Positions 46,105-55,568 of a DNA stretch of 64,000 nt are shown here, piece after piece (positions within the stretch are counted from its first letter, which is position 1; every line of letters begins with the position of its first letter). The position numbers and the translations under genes are program-made. The notes beneath the pieces were generated by a model, which was not told the DNA's origin, searched no databases, and saw only the letters and a program-made list of their open reading frames with translations. Source of the stretch: GCA-002282575 sp964519885 (GTDB lineage Bacteria > Pseudomonadota > Gammaproteobacteria > Thiomicrospirales > Thiomicrospiraceae); contig CAZFLX010000001.1 in NCBI GenBank assembly GCA_964519885.1, positions 117,971 to 181,970 of the forward strand, written 5' to 3'.

Positions 46105-46144
46105 GCACTGCTCATGATTGCTGTTGGCAAATCATGCTCAGTGC
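46105..46144 (-). promoter_or_regulatory. Long hairpin at the 5' end of the groES leader
   Basis: On the minus strand: GCACTG, AG, CATGATT, ten-base loop, AATCATG, AG, CAGTGC. The arms pair over 13 of 15 positions. It starts right after the presumed transcription start and is not a CIRCE element (different spacing and sequence). Confidence 0.65.
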
Positions 46145-46175
46145 ATTTATGGTGACAGGTCAAGCAGAGTTCAAG
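46145..46175 (-). promoter_or_regulatory. Candidate sigma-32 promoter of groESL
   Basis: Minus strand CTTGAA (-35) and, about 15 bases on, CACCATAAAT as a -10 like the sigma-32 CCCCAT form. Leader of about 95 bases. Fits heat-shock control of groESL. Confidence 0.5.
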
Positions 46176-46330
46176 GGGTAAATAGCGCAAAATTTAACTT
46201 TTTTGTTTTATGGCTGCCAAAATGCCCGATAAGCTTCTCACTCACAAACTGAGTTAAATGCTATTATTTAAAACCAGCTTTTCTTAATCTGGAAATCTCA
46301 CGTCAACTTACATCACATGGGGGTTAGCCA

Positions 46331-47536
46331 ATGCCGTTTGCTAGGCAAGATCAAGCGACTGACGATCTGGTCAATTTTCGTGTTTTATTATCGATCAATG
46401 TGTTTTTCTTAGCCCTAGCACTCATTGCCAATTATGTGATGCAACGCCAAGATTTGTTGTTTATTCATGGCATAACCTTTGTTAGCTTTAGCTTTCTATT
46501 GTTTATGAGCATCAGCAGGTCGACTTGGAAACTCATCATCTTTCAACGCATTTACCTAACCATCATGGCGGTGTATTTTTATAGTTTCTTTTGGTTTGGC
46601 CACACTGACACCTACGATTTAATTTGGCTATTACTCTTTCCCGCTTTGGTCGCCTTTTTGATTGAACAAGAGACCGAATTAATCTGGTGGCATAGCCTTT
46701 TCCTAACAGGAGTTTTAGTGTTATTCGTTGCCGCTTGGTTTGATGCATGGCAACTCGCCTACGACAGTAAACTGATTGGCGCCGTGTTATTTGCTAATAG
46801 TTTTATCAGTGTTTTATCTTGGTTCAATCACCGCTATAAAGCCAAGTTTAGACAAGCTGAACAAGCGTTTCAATCAACATTAGAAAATCGAGTGGAAGTC
46901 GCCACAGCCCTGGTTAATCAACTGAATGAAACCCTAGAACTTAGCCAACGTGATGTAGTGCTACGATTGGGTGAAATTTGCGAAGTCAGATCAAAAGAAA
47001 CAGGGCAACACGTGCAACGGGTATCGGAATATAGCCGATTATTGGCAGAACTGATTAACCTAGACCGTGAAACCATTCAACTGATTCAAGATGCCTCCCC
47101 CTTGCACGATGTGGGTAAAGTCGCTATTACTGATGCCATACTGAACAAACCGGGCAAATATAACCCAGACGAATTTGAACAAATGAAACAGCATACGCTA
47201 ATTGGTCATCGCTTACTCAGCAGTTCGCCACAACCGCTACTTCAAGCGGCAGCGATCATTGCGCTAGATCATCACGAATGGTGGAATGGAAAAGGCTATC
47301 CTCATGCGAAACAAGGTGAGGAGATTCATTTGTTTGGTCGCATTGTTGCCATCGCCGATGTGTTTGATGCGCTATCCTTCAAACGTGTTTACAAAGAAGC
47401 TTGGAGCGACGACGACATTCTTAGCTTTTTTAACCAACAAATTGGTAGTCAGTTCGATCCACATATTGGCCAACTTTTTATCGCACACTATCCACAATTT
47501 GTGGCGATTCGCAATCAGTTTAGCCAATATGCTTAA
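46331..47536 (+). CDS. Membrane HD-GYP phosphodiesterase
   Basis: 401 residues: about six N-terminal membrane helices (25-180), a linker coil, and an HD-GYP domain with PLHDVGK, DHHEWWNGKGYP and RIVAIADVFDAL. HD-GYP enzymes break down c-di-GMP. The GYP signature appears as GKGYP, normal for active members. It may oppose the diguanylate cyclase at 35656. Confidence 0.88.
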   Translation: MPFARQDQATDDLVNFRVLLSINVFFLALALIANYVMQRQDLLFIHGITFVSFSFLLFMSISRSTWKLIIFQRIYLTIMAVYFYSFFWFGHTDTYDLIWLLLFPALVAFLIEQETELIWWHSLFLTGVLVLFVAAWFDAWQLAYDSKLIGAVLFANSFISVLSWFNHRYKAKFRQAEQAFQSTLENRVEVATALVNQLNETLELSQRDVVLRLGEICEVRSKETGQHVQRVSEYSRLLAELINLDRETIQLIQDASPLHDVGKVAITDAILNKPGKYNPDEFEQMKQHTLIGHRLLSSSPQPLLQAAAIIALDHHEWWNGKGYPHAKQGEEIHLFGRIVAIADVFDALSFKRVYKEAWSDDDILSFFNQQIGSQFDPHIGQLFIAHYPQFVAIRNQFSQYA

Positions 47537-47539
47537 CAA

Positions 47540-48235
47540 TTAAGACAAATGCTGCAGAAAGAAGGCCTCTGCTTGTGCATTAATGTCTTTAGCCGACAAA
47601 CCGACGGCTAAAGGCTCAGAAATATGCACATCAATCACACCAGGGTATTTAAGAAACGCGCCCTTAGCCCAAAAACGTCCCGCATTGTGACTGATTAATA
47701 CCACAGGTACTTGCGCTTTTTCTGCTAGCAAAGCACCACCAATATTCATTTTACCCAGTTCACCCGCTGGCATACGAGTTCCCTCTGGAAAAACCACTAC
47801 CCAAGCTCCATCGGCTAAGCGTTCCTGACCCTGATCCAACACCTGCTTTAAAGCCGCGCGCCCAGCCCCACGATCAATGGCGATTGGCCACATGGCTTTT
47901 AAGCCCCAACCAAAGAAAGGAATACGCAATAACTCACGTTTAAGCACCCAAGCTTGACGCGGCAACAATTGTTGCAACGCAAAAGTTTCCCAAGCCGACT
48001 CATGACGAACCAAGGCAACACAAGGTGTTTTCAACAAGTTTTCTATACCATGAACTTTGAAGCTTAACCCACAGGTTAGCTTTAACCACCAAATCACAAA
48101 ACGCGCCATATTGGTCATCACTTGGTAGCGTGTTTCTTTACTGACTAACCAGAGTGGCAGACTAATGAGTGAAAACACAAGGGTACTCAGCACATAGCCA
48201 AGCTGAAACAAAAAAGAGCGCACAAAAATCATCAT
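47540..48235 (-). CDS. plsC: 1-acyl-sn-glycerol-3-phosphate acyltransferase
   Basis: 231 residues. N-terminal membrane segment, acyltransferase motif HESAWE (HX4E, common in this subgroup instead of HX4D), and FPEGTRMPAG. Makes phosphatidic acid. Overlaps gmhB by 4 bases; the pair gmhB-plsC is common in proteobacteria. Confidence 0.9.
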   Translation of the reverse strand: MMIFVRSFLFQLGYVLSTLVFSLISLPLWLVSKETRYQVMTNMARFVIWWLKLTCGLSFKVHGIENLLKTPCVALVRHESAWETFALQQLLPRQAWVLKRELLRIPFFGWGLKAMWPIAIDRGAGRAALKQVLDQGQERLADGAWVVVFPEGTRMPAGELGKMNIGGALLAEKAQVPVVLISHNAGRFWAKGAFLKYPGVIDVHISEPLAVGLSAKDINAQAEAFFLQHLS

Positions 48236-48777
48236 GAAACCCCTAACTCATTCACTGCCGCAGCCAAATCTTCGACAACTGGAATTTGATGTTGAGATAA
48301 AGCTTCTGCATGCTGCACGGCGGTTTGCGCACCCTTGCCCGTGCGAACTAAAACAGGGCTTGCTCCCACCGACAAAGCCGCCGACAAATCACGCCAACTA
48401 TCTCCAATCACAGGAACCGATGCCAAAGAAGACAAACCAAATCGCCATGCGATGCTTTGGTACATGCCGGCATTCGGCTTACGACAAGGGGTGTCATGCA
48501 AGTAGGGTGAATAAGCAATCCAATCCACCGCAGCACCCAAGGCCTTAAGTTGAGTTTGTAGTTTGGTGTGCATCGCATGCAAGTCAGCGCGAGAATAAAA
48601 CCCTCGCGCAATGCCCGATTGATTGGTGGCAACAGCGACTGTATAGCCGGCTTGTTTTAACGCAACAATAGCCGATACTGTGTTCGGCAAAAGCACAAAC
48701 TCATCGACAGATTTAATAAATTGATCGGAATCGTGATTAATCACACCATCACGGTCAAGAATAATTAGTTTGGTCAT
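48232..48777 (-). CDS. gmhB: D-glycero-D-manno-heptose 1,7-bisphosphate 7-phosphatase
   Basis: 181 residues, HAD family. Catalytic LDRDGVINHDS, VATNQSGIARGFY, CRKPNAGM, and VIGDSWRDLSAA. Step in LPS core heptose synthesis. The loop that usually carries four zinc ligands is short here, with one cysteine (HDTPCRKP). Start after a GTGCG-rich leader. Confidence 0.87.
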   Translation of the reverse strand: MTKLIILDRDGVINHDSDQFIKSVDEFVLLPNTVSAIVALKQAGYTVAVATNQSGIARGFYSRADLHAMHTKLQTQLKALGAAVDWIAYSPYLHDTPCRKPNAGMYQSIAWRFGLSSLASVPVIGDSWRDLSAALSVGASPVLVRTGKGAQTAVQHAEALSQHQIPVVEDLAAAVNELGVS

Positions 48778-48821
48778 AACGCACCTTTAAGAAAGTGCGT
48801 TTAATTATAGAACTTGCAGGC

Positions 48822-50267
48822 TTAAGCCGCAAACTGACGCACACGCTCCGATACTTGAGACGCCATGACGACACTCTGCTGTTGAGCAAGCTGCTCACCC
48901 GCTTTGGCATGCAACATCACCCCTTGAACCGCCGCCTTAGATAAGGACAACCCCTGCGCCACTAGCGCGGTTATCATACCTGCTAACACATCTCCCATAC
49001 CCGCTGTGCTCATGGCGCCATCACCAAAATCACAAATTTGCGCTTCTTTACCATCGTAAACCAAGGTACCATTACCTTTAAGTACCACCACACCACCAAA
49101 CTTTTCTTGCAAAGCCACCACCGCTGCCAGCCTATCCGATTGCACCTCTTTGGTTGAGATACCCAATAAAGCAGCCGCTTCACCAGGATGTGGCGTGAGG
49201 ATCCAATCATCACGATAACTGGGTTGGGCAGCCAATAAACGCAAAGCACCCGCATCAACCACTTTAGGTTTATCACTAAGCAACACTTGCTGCCATAACT
49301 GATTCGACCAAGCATTGTTGCTTAAACCAAAACCCACGGCAACCACCGTTGAACGCTCAATTAAATCGGTCACATTTCGATCGCCATAAGCCATCACTTC
49401 CGGACACTTTACCGTTACCATCGGCGCATACTCACTACGCGTTACCACGCGCACAATGCCCGCACCCGCATAAGCACAACTCTGCGCAGCCAGCATGACA
49501 GAGCCCAACATACCTTCATCACCACCAACAATTAAGGCTTGCCCATATTCACCTTTATGAGAATTTTTCTTGCGAGTCACCAGCTTTTGCTCAGCTTGTG
49601 CAACATGTAGCAACTTCGAAACGGGGCGTAACTCCGCATACAAAGACTCAGGAACACCCAAGTGTTCAACCAGCACCTCACCAGCATAATCAGCACCATC
49701 CGCACTAACCAAACCCGGTTTATGTATCAAAAATGTCATGGTAAATTGAGCACGAATCGCATCACCAAAGTGAGACCCTGTATCGGCATTCAACCCAGAA
49801 GGCACGTCTAACGCCAATACAGGCTTTTGAAAAGCATTCACACTGCTAATGGTTGCCAACAGATCGCTAGACAAAGGAGAACGAGCGCCAATACCCAGCA
49901 AGGCATCCACCACCAAGTCAGCATGCGCACAAACAGCTGGATCATAGGGTTTTGGCATCACGCCCAAGCTAGCCAACTCGCTTAGCAGGGTAACCGACTC
50001 ATTCGACTTAACCTGTGCGGGCGACACCACTAAACCCACATCAACCTGCCAGCCAGCCAAATGAGCATATTGTGCGAATGCAAAACCGTCGCCACCATTA
50101 TTCCCTGCTCCACACAGTACATAAACCCGTTGACCTTGCGTAAACTCTTGCTTAACCCACTGAAAAGCCGCAAAACCAGCACGCTTCATTAACATCAGCG
50201 CAGACACACCTGCTTGAATAGCAGCCGCTTCAATCAGACGAGTTTGCTCAATCGAGTAAAGGTTCAT
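48822..50267 (-). CDS. nnr: Bifunctional NAD(P)H-hydrate epimerase/dehydratase
   Basis: 481 residues: epimerase domain (about 1-215) with CGAGNNGGDGFAFA and DVPSGLNADTG, and ADP-dependent dehydratase domain (about 225-481) with LTPHPGEAAALL and GDGAMSTAGMGDVLAGMI. Repairs damaged NADH/NADPH hydrates. Monocistronic. Confidence 0.94.
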   Translation of the reverse strand: MNLYSIEQTRLIEAAAIQAGVSALMLMKRAGFAAFQWVKQEFTQGQRVYVLCGAGNNGGDGFAFAQYAHLAGWQVDVGLVVSPAQVKSNESVTLLSELASLGVMPKPYDPAVCAHADLVVDALLGIGARSPLSSDLLATISSVNAFQKPVLALDVPSGLNADTGSHFGDAIRAQFTMTFLIHKPGLVSADGADYAGEVLVEHLGVPESLYAELRPVSKLLHVAQAEQKLVTRKKNSHKGEYGQALIVGGDEGMLGSVMLAAQSCAYAGAGIVRVVTRSEYAPMVTVKCPEVMAYGDRNVTDLIERSTVVAVGFGLSNNAWSNQLWQQVLLSDKPKVVDAGALRLLAAQPSYRDDWILTPHPGEAAALLGISTKEVQSDRLAAVVALQEKFGGVVVLKGNGTLVYDGKEAQICDFGDGAMSTAGMGDVLAGMITALVAQGLSLSKAAVQGVMLHAKAGEQLAQQQSVVMASQVSERVRQFAA

Positions 50268-50331
50268 GTTCCACTCCCAATGGTCGGACTTTTATTATGT
50301 TTAAAGTACTTAAGCAAACCTTATGCCATCC

Positions 50332-51528
50332 TTATAAACTGGTTCGCAAATCACGCAACACAAAACCACTGAGAGGTCGATCTAATCCTTTCAAAAAAGC
50401 CATCACCTTAAAGTTCTCACCCATTTCATCTGGCATAGTCAGGGTTTTAATTTGTTGCGCCATGCGCAAGTGTTCAACCATATCAGCTGTTTCATCTATC
50501 AAACCGGTAATCCCCAAAGACAATAAAAAATGACTTTGGGTGGTAAACCCTGCGACGGTCAAACCGGCAGCATGTCCTGCATAGGCCAAAGCGGTAAAAT
50601 CCACATGAGCTGTTAAGTCTTGCAAACCAGGATAATAGAAGGGGTTATTGTGAGCACGTTGACGATAGTGAGCACGCAAACTCCCCATCCAGCGCGCACT
50701 CGACCAGTATTCACGTTGCACGTAACCATAATCAATCAGAATAATAGCGCCCTGCCGCAAGCAATCCTCCAAACTCTGCATCCACGGCGTTAACAAACGA
50801 CAAACTTCGACTTGATAGCCCTGCGCACCCACCTCACCAACCGATTCTCGAACCTTATTCGCCAGAGCTTGCAATTCAGCGTCCACTAAATGACGCCACT
50901 GCCAATTAAATGACTGGCTTGCTTCATCCCAACCGACAAAGGCTTGCTCTGCATCCTTAGGCCACAAACGTATCACATCGACAGGCAAAGCATCCACCAC
51001 TTCATTACCCACAATAACCCCATCAAACTGACTAGGCAAAGTGGTTAACCAGCACACACGTTCAAACAAATCACTTGGCAGGCTATGCAGCAATCGTTCT
51101 CGCTGAACTGCTTGCAATGCAGCACTAGGTTCTAATATGAAATAGTTATTCGGAACTTGATGTAAGTGTTGCAATGCCATCAACAAGGACTCTGCTAAGG
51201 CACCCGAACCGGCTCCTAACTCCAGCACAGAAGGATGGCTTATTGATGAAAAAACCTCCGCAACTTGACGCGCAAGCGTATGACCGAACAAAGGAGAAAC
51301 CTCCGGAGCGGTAATAAAATCCCCTTGGGCACCAAATTTTAAACGACCATTCGCATAATAACCCAAAGCAGGCGTGTAAAGTGCAGCAGACATGAACTGT
51401 GAAAAGCTCAAACCCTGTTCATTCAACAGCAAGCGTTTAATCACTCGCGATAACTGCTCACTTAACGCTTTTTCATCTTGCGATGGTTCTGGTAACTGCG
51501 ACAGAGGGTTATTTCTTAGACTGGCCAT
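50332..51528 (-). CDS. MidA-family SAM-dependent methyltransferase
   Basis: 398 residues of the DUF185/MidA family: FMSAALYTPALGYYANG at the start, ITAPEVSPLFGHTLA, SAM loop VLELGAGSGALAESLL, and GAIILIDYGYVQREYW. Mitochondrial MidA/NDUFAF7 methylates an arginine of complex I; the bacterial role is not well known. Confidence 0.88.
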   Translation of the reverse strand: MASLRNNPLSQLPEPSQDEKALSEQLSRVIKRLLLNEQGLSFSQFMSAALYTPALGYYANGRLKFGAQGDFITAPEVSPLFGHTLARQVAEVFSSISHPSVLELGAGSGALAESLLMALQHLHQVPNNYFILEPSAALQAVQRERLLHSLPSDLFERVCWLTTLPSQFDGVIVGNEVVDALPVDVIRLWPKDAEQAFVGWDEASQSFNWQWRHLVDAELQALANKVRESVGEVGAQGYQVEVCRLLTPWMQSLEDCLRQGAIILIDYGYVQREYWSSARWMGSLRAHYRQRAHNNPFYYPGLQDLTAHVDFTALAYAGHAAGLTVAGFTTQSHFLLSLGITGLIDETADMVEHLRMAQQIKTLTMPDEMGENFKVMAFLKGLDRPLSGFVLRDLRTSL

Positions 51529-51693
51529 TCAAACATTCCAAAAATCAAATATATACCAAGTATTTCAATAAAATAGCACCACTATAAAATCACTTAACCA
51601 CGCTTCATTAAATAATCTTATTGGCATCATTAAAACATTAAATCATAGAAAGCGATTCAGTAATTGCTAATATGTTCTTATAAGAGTAACATT

Positions 51694-51716
51694 CCGCTCT
51701 ATGATCTGCATAGCGG
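51694..51716. promoter_or_regulatory. Palindrome in the soxC leader
   Basis: CCGCTCTATG, six central bases and CATAGCGG, 56 bases before the soxC start. Candidate operator or leader hairpin. Confidence 0.35.
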
Positions 51717-51771
51717 ATTATCGTCGATTACAATTGACGTGGTGCAGAGGGCATCTATTAAGGAGCGATTC

Positions 51772-53115
51772 ATGTCTGAAACTTTAGAAAAAGTTGCTGT
51801 ACAGACCGAAGAAAGTCGCACGCAAACGCGTCGTGCTTTCATTAAAGGCGGTTTGGCAGTAGCGGGTACGGTGATGTTCACCAAAGCAGCAGAAGCTGCT
51901 TACGACCCAAAATCTGCCGCTAAAGCTTATGCTGGCAAAAAAGAGATCACTGACGTACTAACTGACGGTCCACAACGTCGCATGTTGGGTAAAGGCATTA
52001 TGTCTACTACCTACAGCATGCCATCGATGTACGAAAAAGAAGTACGTAAGCGCACATTAGAATGGTTGACACCAGACACACTGGCAACCATCTCTATGAC
52101 GCCAATCCAAAGCATGCACGGTATGATCGTACCAAATGGCTTGCACTTTGACCGTTTCCACGGTGGTGCACCAGACATCGATCCTGCTACGCACAAACTT
52201 GTTATTCACGGCTTAGTCGAGCGTCCATTGATGTTCACTATGGATGACTTGAAACGCATGCCTTCTGTATCACGTGTTTACTTCCTCGAGTGCCCTGCTA
52301 ACGGCGCATTAGAGTGGAAAGGTATTCAAGTAAACTCGGTTCAGTGGACGCATGGTATGATGTCTTGTTCTGAATGGACAGGCGTACCGTTATCAGTGCT
52401 ATTGAAAGAAGCTGGCGTCAAACCAGAAGGCAAATGGTTGTTGCCAGAAGGTGCAGACGCATCAGGCCTCATCCGTTCTATCCCAATGGAAATCGCATTA
52501 GACGACTGTATGGTTGCTTATGCCATGAACGGTGAAGCATTACGTCCAGGCCAAGGTTACCCAATCCGTTTGGTTGTACCTGGTTGTGAAGGTAACATGT
52601 GGGTTAAATACCTACGCCGCATCAAAGTCACTGACAAGCCACTTCACCACCGTGAAGAGTCTTCTAAGTACTCAGAATTGATGCCAGATGGCACCATTCA
52701 ACGTTTCTCTTGGGTTCAAGAAACCAACTCGGTTATCACCTACCCATCGCCAGACTACAAAATGTCAGGCCCAGGTCGTTACGTTGCTAAAGGTATCGCT
52801 TGGTCTGGTCGTGGTCGCATTACTCACGTTGACGTGTCACTTGACGGCGGTAAAAACTGGAAAGAAGCTAAATTCACTTCAGTTGCCTTACCAAAAGCGT
52901 GGACTCGTTTTGAGTTTGAATTCGACTGGGATGGCTCTGAAATGTTATTAATGAGCCGTGCTACTGACGAAACGGGTTATGTACAGCCACCAATGACGCA
53001 ACTACGTAATGCTGTCGGTACGAATGGTGTTTACCACCGTACAGCGATGGTAACGTGGTTAATTCACGATTGGAAAGGCAACCGTGCAGGGGAGATTGAG
53101 AATGTCCAGTTCTAA
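51772..53115 (+). CDS. soxC: Sulfite dehydrogenase-type molybdoenzyme SoxC
   Basis: 447 residues from the ATG at 51772 (AAGGAG upstream); an in-frame extension to 51664 covers the leader. Tat signal (TRRAFIKGG), sulfite-oxidase fold with the molybdenum-ligand cysteine in YFLECPANGALEW, MPDGT and the dimerisation domain with DGGKNWKEA. With SoxD it forms the sulfur dehydrogenase that oxidises protein-bound sulfane sulfur in thiosulfate oxidation. Overlaps soxD by 14 bases. Molybdenum cofactor genes follow. Confidence 0.92.
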   Translation: MSETLEKVAVQTEESRTQTRRAFIKGGLAVAGTVMFTKAAEAAYDPKSAAKAYAGKKEITDVLTDGPQRRMLGKGIMSTTYSMPSMYEKEVRKRTLEWLTPDTLATISMTPIQSMHGMIVPNGLHFDRFHGGAPDIDPATHKLVIHGLVERPLMFTMDDLKRMPSVSRVYFLECPANGALEWKGIQVNSVQWTHGMMSCSEWTGVPLSVLLKEAGVKPEGKWLLPEGADASGLIRSIPMEIALDDCMVAYAMNGEALRPGQGYPIRLVVPGCEGNMWVKYLRRIKVTDKPLHHREESSKYSELMPDGTIQRFSWVQETNSVITYPSPDYKMSGPGRYVAKGIAWSGRGRITHVDVSLDGGKNWKEAKFTSVALPKAWTRFEFEFDWDGSEMLLMSRATDETGYVQPPMTQLRNAVGTNGVYHRTAMVTWLIHDWKGNRAGEIENVQF

Positions 53116-54190
53116 TAAAACATTATTAAGCCTTGCAATCGCGACTGCTCTGGTGAGCTTGTCGGGTTGTAACGACGATGGCAAATCGTCAACAGGCGCC
53201 AGTGCAGCACCGGCTGCTGGCAAGGCCACGGCAGCGGCTCCAACCAAGTCGATGGAAGACGTTATTGTTGACGTTTATGGCGGTTATGGTCGTGGTGACG
53301 AAAAGCATCGCTACCTAGATGCAGAACTGAATGCCGGCAAGTTCGGCACTTTTAAAGACCGTCGTGATCCTAATCACCCTTACTCATCAGAAGTTGATGA
53401 CAAGATTGATGGTGGTAACAAAGGCAATTCTGCATGTAAAGTACCTAAAGCATTCAACACTGTGTGGGAAAATGCCGATCGCAACCTGAATGCAGCGCAA
53501 CCAATCTATGGTTATGGTACACCCGTTGCTGAATCAGCGATGAAAAAATGGGACATCAACGTTTATGCTGACGGCGAAGGCCTACCAGCTAAAGGCGTTG
53601 GTATGACCATCGCTGAAGGCGAAAAAATGTACCTAACCTACTGTGCTATGTGTCATGGTGAGTTCGCAGAAGGCGCTAAAGGCTACCTACCGCTAGTGGG
53701 TGGTTCAATGGATATGTCTGCCGCAGATCCAACAGAACCTAACAAGTTCCGTACTTTGGGTAACTACTGGCCATACCTAACGTCATTCCATGACTATATC
53801 GTACGTGCTATGCCTTTCTTCGCTCCGGTAAACGAAGCGATTGGTGATGCAGGCTACCTAGGTATTACTGGCTTCGTTGCTTTCGCTGAAGGCCTAACCT
53901 ATGATGGCGGTAAAAAACTGCAAGAAGATACCTTCTTTGACAGCGAAATGTTGATGAAAGTCAGCAAAGAAATGCCAAATGCGGATAAATTCTTCTGTGA
54001 CGACCGTCCTTCAACACGTACAGTTCGTTGTATGACCAACTGTGACGACTCAGTTGTCGGTGATGGTAAAGGTAACACCAAAAACTTCCAACGCGCGTTG
54101 GTTGGACCTGATGGTAAACCTCAGTACAACGTATTGCAACGTGAAGACGGTGCAGACGTAGCAGCTGGCGTTGGTAAGAGCGATCACTAA
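53102..54190 (+). CDS. soxD: Cytochrome c subunit SoxD, lipoprotein form
   Basis: 362 residues from the ATG at 53102. Lipoprotein signal (lipobox LSGC, Cys23), an Ala-rich linker, then the SoxD body (YGYGTPVAESAMKKWDINVY) and one haem site YCAMCHGEFAEGAKG. Paracoccus SoxD has two CxxCH sites; only one is visible here. The C-terminus has CMTNC instead of a second haem motif. Accepts electrons from SoxC. Confidence 0.85.
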   Translation: MSSSNKTLLSLAIATALVSLSGCNDDGKSSTGASAAPAAGKATAAAPTKSMEDVIVDVYGGYGRGDEKHRYLDAELNAGKFGTFKDRRDPNHPYSSEVDDKIDGGNKGNSACKVPKAFNTVWENADRNLNAAQPIYGYGTPVAESAMKKWDINVYADGEGLPAKGVGMTIAEGEKMYLTYCAMCHGEFAEGAKGYLPLVGGSMDMSAADPTEPNKFRTLGNYWPYLTSFHDYIVRAMPFFAPVNEAIGDAGYLGITGFVAFAEGLTYDGGKKLQEDTFFDSEMLMKVSKEMPNADKFFCDDRPSTRTVRCMTNCDDSVVGDGKGNTKNFQRALVGPDGKPQYNVLQREDGADVAAGVGKSDH

Positions 54191-54319
54191 CACTAGCTTT
54201 AACCCTGAGTGCTTAGGCGCTTGGGGTTTCCCATCTCACACAACGCATTCCTTATCCATAAACCGATTGTCTAGGCAGTCAGCTTATCAATAAGGATTAC
54301 TCCTTGGAGTGCATCAACC

Positions 54320-55318
54320 ATGAACAGCCTCATTGATCCCTTCAATCGTAAAATCGAATATTTGCGCATTTCTGTGACCGACAAATGCAACTACCGTTGT
54401 AGCTATTGTATGCCAGAACAAGGTGCCCACCCTGAAGGCAATCACACAGAATACCTAAGCTATGACGAGCTTGCGCGCATTGCTAAAGTCTTTGCAGAAT
54501 TAGGTGTATGGAAATTTCGTCTAACGGGTGGTGAACCCCTTATTCGAAAAAACCTGCACGAACTGGCTGGAAAAATTAGCGCCCTACCCGGTGTAAAAGA
54601 CATTGCCCTTTCGACCAATGCAGAACGCTTAGCCGACCAAGCACAAGCACTCTTTGATGCAGGCGTTAAGCGTACCAATGTTTCGATTGACACCCTTGAT
54701 CCAGTAAAGTTTGAACGCATCACGCGTGGTGGTAATTTGGCTAAAGTCAAGGCAGGTATTGATGCTGCCATTGCTGTTGGCATGACCCCAATCAAACTCA
54801 ACATGGTAGTAATGAAAAACACCAATTTTGATGACATTCCCGCCATGCTCGATTACGCCATCGAAAAAGGGGCTTATCTTCGCTTCATCGAAACCATGCC
54901 CATTGGTTCAGCGGGCATTAGTGTCATGGATGAACACGTATCTGCCGAACGCATCCTCACTAAAGTAAAAGAGCATCTTGGTCAGGAGCTTATTCCTTTT
55001 GTCGATCAAAAAGAAGCAGGACCGGCTCGCGTATTTAAAGTCGCCCACAGCGACGCCAAAATTGGCGTCATTTCAGCCGTTTCTCAACACTTTTGTGAAA
55101 CCTGTAATCGTGTTCGTCTTACCGCTCGCGGCGTATTGGCACTATGCTTAGGTCAAGAAGACTCCGTTGACCTTCGTGCTCCCTTGCGTGCGGGTGCGAC
55201 GGATGACGAGATGAAAGCCATTATTCTGAAAGCCATTGAAAAGAAGCCCGAACGTCATCATTTCAATGAAAACCGTCATAACATTCAATTCCGTCAAATG
55301 GTTAGCTTAGGAGGCTAA
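54320..55318 (+). CDS. moaA: GTP 3',8-cyclase MoaA
   Basis: 332 residues. Radical SAM motif CNYRCSYC near residue 23, GGEPL, and the C-terminal cluster in FCETCNRVRLTARG. First step of molybdopterin synthesis. First of moaA-moaD-moaE-moeA-moaC after soxCD. Confidence 0.96.
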   Translation: MNSLIDPFNRKIEYLRISVTDKCNYRCSYCMPEQGAHPEGNHTEYLSYDELARIAKVFAELGVWKFRLTGGEPLIRKNLHELAGKISALPGVKDIALSTNAERLADQAQALFDAGVKRTNVSIDTLDPVKFERITRGGNLAKVKAGIDAAIAVGMTPIKLNMVVMKNTNFDDIPAMLDYAIEKGAYLRFIETMPIGSAGISVMDEHVSAERILTKVKEHLGQELIPFVDQKEAGPARVFKVAHSDAKIGVISAVSQHFCETCNRVRLTARGVLALCLGQEDSVDLRAPLRAGATDDEMKAIILKAIEKKPERHHFNENRHNIQFRQMVSLGG

Positions 55319-55322
55319 GACG

Positions 55323-55568
55323 TTGCTCATTCGTTACTTCGCCTCGCTACGCGAGCAGCTTGGACGCGACAGCGAACAACTTGACTCCCCCGCTACTTCC
55401 GTTGAACAACTTATTCAAGAGTTAGCACGACGTGGTGAAGTTTGGCAAAACTTACTTGCCAACAATAATCGCTTACAAGTTGCTGTTAACCAATCTATTG
55501 CTCGGCGTAACACGCCATTACAACCAGAGGATGAGGTTGCCTTTTTCCCTCCAGTTACCGGTGGTTGA
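55323..55568 (+). CDS. moaD: Molybdopterin synthase sulfur carrier MoaD
   Basis: 81 residues, ubiquitin-like, ending in the obligatory Gly-Gly (PPVTGG). TTG start with AGGAGG inside the moaA end. Carries the thiocarboxylate sulfur to MoaE. Confidence 0.94.
   Translation: MLIRYFASLREQLGRDSEQLDSPATSVEQLIQELARRGEVWQNLLANNNRLQVAVNQSIARRNTPLQPEDEVAFFPPVTGG

Noticed and set aside
46105..46144. CIRCE operator for HrcA
   Set aside because: CIRCE is TTAGCACTC-N9-GAGTGCTAA; the arms here are longer and of different sequence.
47540..48235. Broken catalytic motif in plsC (HX4E in place of HX4D)
   Set aside because: HX4E occurs as the normal form in this subgroup of acyltransferases, so it is not a defect.
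50297..50533. Plus-strand ORF of 78 codons
   Set aside because: It lies mostly antisense to midA, has no family signs and no ribosome binding site.
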